Assembly (NCBI GenBank): GCA_031419715.1
Contig: JANOLJ010000420.1
Coordinates: forward strand, 1 to 20,205
Direction of reading: 5' to 3'
From: JAEMQF01 sp031419715
GTDB lineage: Bacteria > Pseudomonadota > Gammaproteobacteria > Burkholderiales > Burkholderiaceae_C
Length of the DNA stretch: 20,205 nt
Each line of letters begins with the position of its first letter. Within the stretch, counting starts at the first letter, position 1. This document shows, in pieces, positions 15,417 to 20,205 of the stretch. A program made the position numbers and the translations under genes. The notes beneath the pieces are model-generated. The model ran no database searches. It had not been told where the DNA came from and was given only the letters and a program-made list of their open reading frames with translations.

Positions 15417-16615
15417 CAGTTCGCTTCGCGCTCCGGTGTGGCACTGATGCGGTGGATCGACAGATCGGCGCCATCGAATTCTTCTTCCTGCGTGAGGCGC
15501 AAGCCCATCACGGCTTTCAGAGTGCCGTAGACCACGAAGCCCGCAACCAGCGCCCACGCCACGCCGAGCAGCGTGCCGAGCAGTTGGCTCATGAAGGTCA
15601 CGCCGCCCAGACCAGCAAACGCGGTGCTGCCGAAGATGCCGCAGGCAATGCCACCCCAGGCGCCGCACAGGCCGTGCAGTGGCCACACACCGAGCACGTC
15701 ATCGATCTTCCATTTGTTCTGTGTCAGCGTGAACATCGTGACGAAAATCGCCCCGGCCACGCCGCCAGTGGCGAGCGCGCCGATCGGATGCATCAGGTCC
15801 GAACCCGCGCACACCGCCACCAAGCCGGCCAGTGGCCCGTTGTGCACGAATCCCGGGTCGTTGCGCCCGAGCAGCGCCGCGACGAGCGTGCCGCCCACCA
15901 TTGCCATCAGCGAGTTCACCGCCACCAGGCCCGAGATCTTGTCGATCGTCTGCGCGCTCATCACGTTGAAGCCAAACCAGCCGACGGTCAATATCCACGC
16001 ACCCAGCGCAAGGAACGGAATGCTCGACGGCGGGTGCGCCGAAATCGCGCCGTCTTTGCGATAGCGGTTCGCGCGCGCGCCCAGCAGCAGCACCGCGGGC
16101 AGCGCGAGCCAGCCGCCGACTGCGTGCACGACGATCGAGCCGGCAAAGTCGTGCAGCTCCGCGCCGGTGTTCGCTTTCAGCCAGGCCTGCACGCCGAACG
16201 CCCCGTTCCACGCCACGCCTTCGAACAGCGGGTAGACCAGGCCGACGATCACTGCCGTCGCGATCAATTGCGGCCCGAAGCGCGCGCGTTCCGCGATGCC
16301 ACCGGAGATGATGGCCGGCACCGCCGCGGCAAAGGTCAACAGGAAAAAGAACTTGACGAGGTCATAGCCGTTCTTCGCCGCCAGCGTTTCCGCACCGCTG
16401 AAAAACTGCACGCCGTAGGCCACCGAGTAGCCGACGAAGAAATAGGCGATCGTCGACACGCTGAAATCGACCATGATTTTGACCAGCGCATTCACCTGGT
16501 TCTTCTTGCGCACCGTGCCCAGTTCGAGGAAGGCGAAACCCGAGTGCATGGCCAGCACCATGATGGCGCCGAGCAAGATGAAGAGGGCGTCGCTGCCCTG
16601 TTTGAGTTGTTCCAT
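15413..16615 (-). CDS. amtB: Ammonium transporter (Amt/AmtB family)
   Basis: This is an inner-membrane trimeric channel for ammonium. It has 400 residues with about eleven hydrophobic segments and no signal peptide. The first segment ALFILLGAIMVLAMHSGFAF leads into LELGTVRKKNQVNALVK, a family hallmark. The pore histidine pair corresponds to H164 (DFAGSIVVHAVGG) and H314 (VWPLHGLCGAWGG). The C-terminal tail EEEFDGADLSIHR matches the cytosolic region through which Amt proteins meet PII. No glnK/glnB gene is adjacent, unlike the common glnK-amtB pair, and I found no clear sigma54 promoter. AAGGG lies 9 nt before the ATG. Confidence 0.94.
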   Translation of the reverse strand: MEQLKQGSDALFILLGAIMVLAMHSGFAFLELGTVRKKNQVNALVKIMVDFSVSTIAYFFVGYSVAYGVQFFSGAETLAAKNGYDLVKFFFLLTFAAAVPAIISGGIAERARFGPQLIATAVIVGLVYPLFEGVAWNGAFGVQAWLKANTGAELHDFAGSIVVHAVGGWLALPAVLLLGARANRYRKDGAISAHPPSSIPFLALGAWILTVGWFGFNVMSAQTIDKISGLVAVNSLMAMVGGTLVAALLGRNDPGFVHNGPLAGLVAVCAGSDLMHPIGALATGGVAGAIFVTMFTLTQNKWKIDDVLGVWPLHGLCGAWGGIACGIFGSTAFAGLGGVTFMSQLLGTLLGVAWALVAGFVVYGTLKAVMGLRLTQEEEFDGADLSIHRISATPEREANW

Positions 16616-16796
16616 TGAACTTGCCCTTGAAAGAAACGGTAGGCTCGCGCGGCGCGGCGTCTGCGATATTGCAGCGATCGGCGGCGATGATAGTCACACT
16701 CGCCGCGTGCCGAGGCTGGCAACAACCCTCGATTGCCCGCCCCAGAAGCGCACGTTTCGGCGCGGCCGGCAAGGCCCGGGGGCGCTCAGTTTGCGC
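16616..16796. other. Intergenic region between amtB and the carbonic anhydrase gene
   Basis: This should hold the amtB promoter and the 3' end of the carbonic anhydrase transcript. A tandem ACTGAGCGC pair separated by 2 nt starts at the carbonic anhydrase stop. No convincing sigma70 or sigma54 promoter and no T-tailed terminator could be identified. Confidence 0.4.
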
Positions 16797-17936
16797 TCAG
16801 TTCGATTCTTTGATGAGGCGCCCGGCGGCAGACTGAACCGGCCGCGCATTCATCGGGTACAGGCGCGAGAAGATGCGAATTTGATCGCCGGAGATTTCCA
16901 CCGGTTGCTTCATCACCATCCACAGCACACCCTCGCTGCAAGGCGGCGTCGTCATGGAGCCCATATAGGTGAAGTAGCTGCGCTCGGCGGGCAACAAGGC
17001 GTTGAGGTCGAGCGTCGCCCTGGCGGAAACCTCTTCGCCCTTTTCCAGCGGCAGGTTGTTCCACACGGTTTGCACCAGCGGGTGCGCGCTGCCTTGGTCG
17101 AGCAGCACCGCAACCACCGCGAGGCGCCCGTCGATGTCTTTGTGTACGAGGTGCGCCACCATGTCGAACTGGCGACCGTCGATGCGTTCTTCCGAGGGGC
17201 GGTGAAAGTGAAACTGCACCAGGCTGTAGCGCCGCCCCATCACGTCTATCGAATTGCCTCCGGCCACGTTCACCTGGACCGTGTGGCCGTTGTCGATGAC
17301 ACGAAAATTGCTCGGCCTGTACTCAAACTGCACTGCATCGAGCTGCAGCTTCATGCCATCGCGGATATCGATCGGGCTCTGCCGTTCGCCGCTTGAGCAT
17401 TTCGTGAACTCAGGCTTGAGGCGGCCCCAACTTTGCGGGCCGGCATCGCCTTCATAGGCCCAGGGGCCCACCGGACGCGGTGGCTGTGCCGTCGCCGCAC
17501 GCTTTTTCGCAGCGCCGGTGGCCGGGGTTGCCTTGGCCACCTGTGACGCCGCAGTGGGCGTTGGCGAATGCGCGGCAACGCGCAGCGCCTGGCCGTCGCT
17601 CGACTTGGCCGCGCCCAGCCGCTGCGCCAAGCGTTCGCGCAGCATGTCCATGGGATCTTGCAGAATCCGGCGCTCCTTGGCTTGGCGCCGGCTCGGCGCA
17701 CCGGCCGGCTCGCGGGCGGCTGGATCCGCCTGCGCGCTTTCCTTCGCGGCCACCGTGTCGTTCAGCTCCACCGGTTTCGCAGCACGCGTCTTCTTCGCCA
17801 GCGGCGTTTTGGCTTCGGCAGCGACTGCGACCTCCCCGCTTGCCCCCGGCGTGAACCACACCAAGGCAGATGCGCAGACGAAGGCAAGCCATCGGCTTCG
17901 CGGTTTCAGGGCAGTCGTGGCAACAGTGGCGTGCAT
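16797..17936 (-). CDS. Alpha-class carbonic anhydrase, secreted, with long N-terminal extension
   Basis: This zinc enzyme interconverts CO2 and bicarbonate, probably in the periplasm. From the ATG at 17936 it has 379 residues. The first 34 look like a signal peptide: basic KPRSRW, hydrophobic LAFVCASALVWF, then TPGASG. Residues 40-155 are Ala/Lys/Pro-rich low complexity with the Arg-rich element DPMDMLRERLAQRLG in the middle. The catalytic domain covers about 158-375: WAYEGDAGPQSWGRL, SGERQSPIDI, zinc ligands H243 and H245 (FHFHRPSEE) and H262 (DMVAHLVHKD), the Thr-bearing GSMTTPPCSEG, and a likely disulfide C180-C333. The frame is open to 18248, but upstream codons run into rnpB. The extension is unusual for the family. 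Confidence 0.92.
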   Translation of the reverse strand: MHATVATTALKPRSRWLAFVCASALVWFTPGASGEVAVAAEAKTPLAKKTRAAKPVELNDTVAAKESAQADPAAREPAGAPSRRQAKERRILQDPMDMLRERLAQRLGAAKSSDGQALRVAAHSPTPTAASQVAKATPATGAAKKRAATAQPPRPVGPWAYEGDAGPQSWGRLKPEFTKCSSGERQSPIDIRDGMKLQLDAVQFEYRPSNFRVIDNGHTVQVNVAGGNSIDVMGRRYSLVQFHFHRPSEERIDGRQFDMVAHLVHKDIDGRLAVVAVLLDQGSAHPLVQTVWNNLPLEKGEEVSARATLDLNALLPAERSYFTYMGSMTTPPCSEGVLWMVMKQPVEISGDQIRIFSRLYPMNARPVQSAAGRLIKESN

Positions 17937-18138
17937 GGTGCGTGGGGATTCCGAGCTCGGGCTATGGCGAGCATTTGCAACGACGAGCGGGTGCCTTTTG
18001 ACGTGATGAGCGGGCATGAGCGAAAGACTCTCAGGCTCAGGCCCGATATCGGCCGATTCGAGCACCGGCTTGAGCCCACCGGCAGCCAGACGCGGCCACA
18101 CGTCACGCGCGCAGTGGCTCAGCCGAATCGTGTGAAAA
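17937..18138. other. Intergenic region between rnpB and the carbonic anhydrase gene
   Basis: About 200 bp with short partial inverted repeats (around GGCCGATATCGGGCC-like sequence near 18040-18055) but no strong promoter or T-tailed terminator. The promoter of the carbonic anhydrase gene and the rnpB 3' processing site should lie here. Confidence 0.4.
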
Positions 18139-18611
18139 GTGTGAAGCGAGCCGATAGGCCGGATTCTGTGCACCCGCTCGGCCTTGCAGCCGCGCGGGCG
18201 TGACCGCCATTCCTCTGGGCCGTGCATCACTGCACGGCTCGGTGCCACCTACCCGCCGGCTTGTGCGGAGCCACACTTCAAACGACGCGGACGAATCCGC
18301 ACCGCTCACGCCGGCCTATTTGGTGTTGCTGCGCGTAGAGATTGCCCGTTTCACCCGGTCCTTGAGGCTGCGCCTCAAGTCCCACAGGGCTTGCGCCCTG
18401 CCCGTCCCAGACTCCGAAGAATCCGGCCCTTTTGGGGGCCTTCGCGAGCCGCGCAAGCGCGTCTCGCGAAGGCAACGACCGACTCGTCTCTGTTGCTATG
18501 ATCCTCACCTCACGGTGGACAGCCGTTAGCTGCTACGCCGCCCTGCGCAGTCCGGACCTTCCTCCAGTGCGCCCTTTCGAGCCTTGCACCAGCGGCGGTC
18601 TGGCTCGCTTC
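18139..18611 (-). ncRNA. rnpB: RNase P RNA (bacterial type A)
   Basis: This is the catalytic RNA that trims the 5' leader from pre-tRNA. Helix P1 is formed by GAAGCGAGCC (18611-18602) and GGCTCGCTTC (18152-18143). The conserved region GAGGAAGGTCCGGAC is at 18564-18550, GGGTGAAACGG at 18356-18346, AGAGGAATGG near the 3' end, and ACAGAATCCGGCCTATCGG at 18169-18151. GCAATCTCTACG and CAACACCAAATAGGC match the betaproteobacterial form. The specificity domain has several perfect hairpins (18439-18472, 18385-18400, 18361-18379). At about 473 nt it is longer than the 377 nt of E. coli. Ends are inferred from P1 and the promoter, to within a few bases. Confidence 0.95.
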
Positions 18612-18620
18612 ACGCGGGCG

Positions 18621-18650
18621 ATTGTCCCATGTGCTTCGCAGCCACGTCAC
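18621..18650 (-). promoter_or_regulatory. Predicted rnpB promoter
   Basis: The -35-like GTGACG (18650-18645) and -10 GACAAT (18626-18621), 18 bp apart on the minus strand, place the transcription start at about 18613, which fits the P1 helix. It lies within the leader of the divergent cysteine synthase gene. Confidence 0.5.
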
Positions 18651-18690
18651 GGTTGCCCGGCTTACGGCATCATTCGGAACCCAACCGCAC

Positions 18691-18696
18691 GAGGAG
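18691..18696 (+). promoter_or_regulatory. cysK ribosome binding site
   Basis: GAGGAG 5 nt before the ATG at 18702; this decides the start over the longer open frame that begins at 18432 inside rnpB antisense. Confidence 0.8.
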
Positions 18697-18701
18697 CGCC
18701 A

Positions 18702-19616
18702 ATGAAATTCGAGAACGTCTTGCACAGCATCGGCAACACGCCGCACATTCGCGTGAATCGCCTGTTCGGTTCGGCGCAGGTCTGGATCAAGTCAGAGCGC
18801 GCCAATCCCGGAGGCTCGATCAAGGACCGCATCGCGCTGGCCATGGTCGAGGACGCCGAGCGCAGCGGTGCGCTCAAGTCCGGCGGCACGATCGTCGAGC
18901 CGACGTCCGGCAATACCGGCATCGGCCTGGCGATGGTGGCGGCCGTGAAGGGCTACAAACTGGTGCTCGTGATGCCCGACAGCATGAGCATCGAGCGGCG
19001 CCGGTTAATGTTGGCCTATGGGGCGGCGTTCGAGTTGACGCCGCGTGAAAAGGGCATGAAGGGCTCGATCGCGCGGGCGCAGGAGATCGTTGCCGCGACA
19101 CCCGGCGCGTGGATGCCGCAGCAGTTCGAGAATGCGGCGAACATCGAAGTGCATGCGCGCACGACGGCGATGGAAATCGCCGCTGATTTTCCGCAGGGGC
19201 TGGACGCGCTCATCACCGGCGTGGGCACCGGCGGCCACATCACCGGCTGCGCACAGGTGCTCAAGGCGAAGTGGCCGAAGCTGAAGGTCTACGCCGTCGA
19301 GCCCACGGCGTCGCCCGTCATCAGCGGTGGGCAGCCCTCGCCGCACCCGATTCAGGGCATAGGCGCGGGCTTCATCCCGAAGAACCTGCACACCCAACTG
19401 CTGGACGGCGTGATCCAGGTCGAGGCCGAAGCGGCGCGCGAAATGGCGCGGCGTTGCGCGCGCGAAGAAGGCCTGCTCGTCGGCATTTCATCGGGTGCCA
19501 CGCTGGCGGCGATCGCGCAAAAATTGCCCGAGCTGGCCAAGGGCGCGACCGTGCTCGGTTTCAACTACGACACGGGCGAGCGCTATCTGTCGATCGAGGG
19601 CTTCTTGCCGGCCTGA
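18702..19616 (+). CDS. cysK: Cysteine synthase (O-acetylserine sulfhydrylase, CysK type)
   Basis: This PLP enzyme makes L-cysteine from O-acetyl-L-serine and sulfide. It has 304 residues. The PLP lysine lies in NPGGSIKDRIALAMV (K42), the substrate loop is PTSGNTGIGLA, then QQFENAANIEVHARTT, the phosphate-binding GVGTGGHITG, IQGIGAGFIPKNL and LLVGISSGATLAAI. The QQF and GAGFIP segments resemble the A isozyme (CysK) more than CysM, although genes at this position are sometimes named cysM. GAGGAG lies 5 nt before the ATG. It is transcribed divergently from rnpB and converges on the broken DUF3025 gene. Confidence 0.93.
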   Translation: MKFENVLHSIGNTPHIRVNRLFGSAQVWIKSERANPGGSIKDRIALAMVEDAERSGALKSGGTIVEPTSGNTGIGLAMVAAVKGYKLVLVMPDSMSIERRRLMLAYGAAFELTPREKGMKGSIARAQEIVAATPGAWMPQQFENAANIEVHARTTAMEIAADFPQGLDALITGVGTGGHITGCAQVLKAKWPKLKVYAVEPTASPVISGGQPSPHPIQGIGAGFIPKNLHTQLLDGVIQVEAEAAREMARRCAREEGLLVGISSGATLAAIAQKLPELAKGATVLGFNYDTGERYLSIEGFLPA

Positions 19617-20071
19617 ACACCGCCGCATCGGCGTAGAACTCGCGAGCCTCATTGCCCGGCCACCAGCCCGGGAACGCCGAGCACGGGCAAAGGCGCGAAG
19701 GGTGGCTCGATCGGGGCGAACTCGCTTGATGCATGCGCCGCCTCGCTCAGCCACACATGGGCCGTGATCGCCTTGCGTGGCTGGGCAAGCTTTTCCAGCA
19801 AGGCGTGGCCGACGAGGGTCAGCTGCGCGGCGTGCCACAGGTCGCGTTGGGTGATGAACAAGTCTTGCCAATCGCGCCGCTGCAGGGCCGCTTGCAATGC
19901 GCTCGGCGCGGCGAACAGCGCGCCGTTCTCGTCGAAAAGCATCAGGCGATCACGAACCACACCGCGCGCCGCGATCCCACCGCGGCGCGCGATTTCCGCA
20001 ACGTGCAGCAGGTTGATGCGGCGCTTCAGCGCGGGAAAACTCAGCCAGACCAGGCCGTTGAAGAAGTCATC
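19611..20071 (-). pseudogene. DUF3025-family protein gene, 5'-truncated and frameshifted
   Basis: Reading from 20071, DDFFNGLVWLSFPALKRRIN, then ARRGGIAARGVVRDRLMLFDENGALFAAP, the aromatic-rich DWQDLF and HALLEKLAQPRKAITAHVW match the middle and C-terminal half of DUF3025 proteins (unknown function). Two lesions are visible. First, an in-frame TAG (20074-20072) directly precedes the homologous part, and upstream bases do not resemble the missing N-terminal half. Second, the frame ends at 19649 after VLGVPGLVAGQ, while removing one G in the CCCGGG at 19667-19672 restores GWWPGNEAREFYADAAVFRP, the expected family ending. A GTG at 19960 opens a 103-residue frame that could still be made but would lack most of the domain. 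Functions of this family are unknown. Confidence 0.75.
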
Positions 20072-20074
20072 CTA

Positions 20075-20205
20075 TTTTCCTCAGTTACCCAGTCCCCAAG
20101 GCGGTCAGTCCGAGGTTCGGTTTTGGCGCGCAGGCCAATATTCGCTCGACGATGTAGCGCACGAGGGCGAACCAGCGTTGGGGTTTGGTCAACTGCGGCG
20201 CAGTG
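20075..20205 (-). mobile_element. Possible insertion-sequence end with transposase C-terminus
   Basis: Directly adjoining the broken DUF3025 gene, the minus strand is open from the window edge to a TAA at 20087-20085, encoding about 40 residues with the core LTKPQRWFALVRYIVERILA and ending GLTALGTG. The composition and the position of the stop roughly ten bases from the break are what is expected at the end of an IS. Only one end is in the window, so neither terminal inverted repeats nor a target duplication can be checked. I cannot name the family. Confidence 0.4.

Noticed and set aside
16616..16796. Sigma54 promoter for amtB
   Set aside because: I looked for the GG/GC signature with proper spacing and found no convincing match.
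16797..18248. 483-residue version of the carbonic anhydrase starting at 18248
   Set aside because: The added N-terminus is read from the 3' part of rnpB and the intergenic region; a signal peptide follows the ATG at 17936 directly.
19617..19648. Intrinsic terminator between cysK and the DUF3025 remnant
   Set aside because: A short CGCCG/CGGCG hairpin is present but no T-run follows on either strand.
1..20205. CRISPR arrays, tRNA or rRNA genes, prophage or defence genes
   Set aside because: No regularly spaced repeat array, no tRNA-like or rRNA-like segments and no phage or defence proteins were seen.

Overview
The window (about two thirds G+C) looks like the chromosome of a betaproteobacterium of the order Burkholderiales, most like Comamonadaceae and relatives. 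The reasons are the gene order, the protein sequences, a beta-type RNase P RNA, and a short intergenic repeat that I recall from Comamonadaceae genomes.

Positions 1-14180, all on the minus strand, hold the division and cell wall (dcw) cluster in the order mraZ, rsmH, ftsL, ftsI, murE, murF, mraY, murD, ftsW, murG, murC, ddl. The last gene runs off the window. Together they encode the cytoplasmic steps of UDP-MurNAc-pentapeptide synthesis (MurC-F, Ddl), the two lipid steps (MraY, MurG), septal polymerisation and crosslinking (FtsW, FtsI), a divisome protein (FtsL), the regulator MraZ and the 16S rRNA methyltransferase RsmH. Upstream of mraZ is a sigma70-like promoter followed by a 10-bp-period array of MraZ-box-like heptamers.

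The most unusual structure is at the gene junctions. Almost every junction is a stop/start overlap (ATGA, GTGA or TGATG). Four junctions (rsmH-ftsL, mraY-murD, ftsW-murG, murG-murC) are separated by 53-146 bp, yet each spacer is an open mini-ORF of 18-49 codons whose start overlaps the upstream stop and whose stop overlaps the downstream start. Two of these spacers are flanked by 35-bp direct repeats copied from the adjoining gene end, and a third is a stem-loop-rich repeat.

Positions 14200-16800 hold a less G+C-rich gap, a possible small zinc-ribbon ORF (+), an NnrU-family membrane protein (-) and an ammonium transporter (-). Positions 16797-18650 hold a secreted alpha-carbonic anhydrase (-) and the RNase P RNA gene rnpB (-). 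Divergent from rnpB is a cysteine synthase gene (+). The right edge has a DUF3025-family gene (-) that is broken: it carries a frameshift near its 3' end, and its 5' part is replaced by sequence that looks like the end of an insertion sequence.
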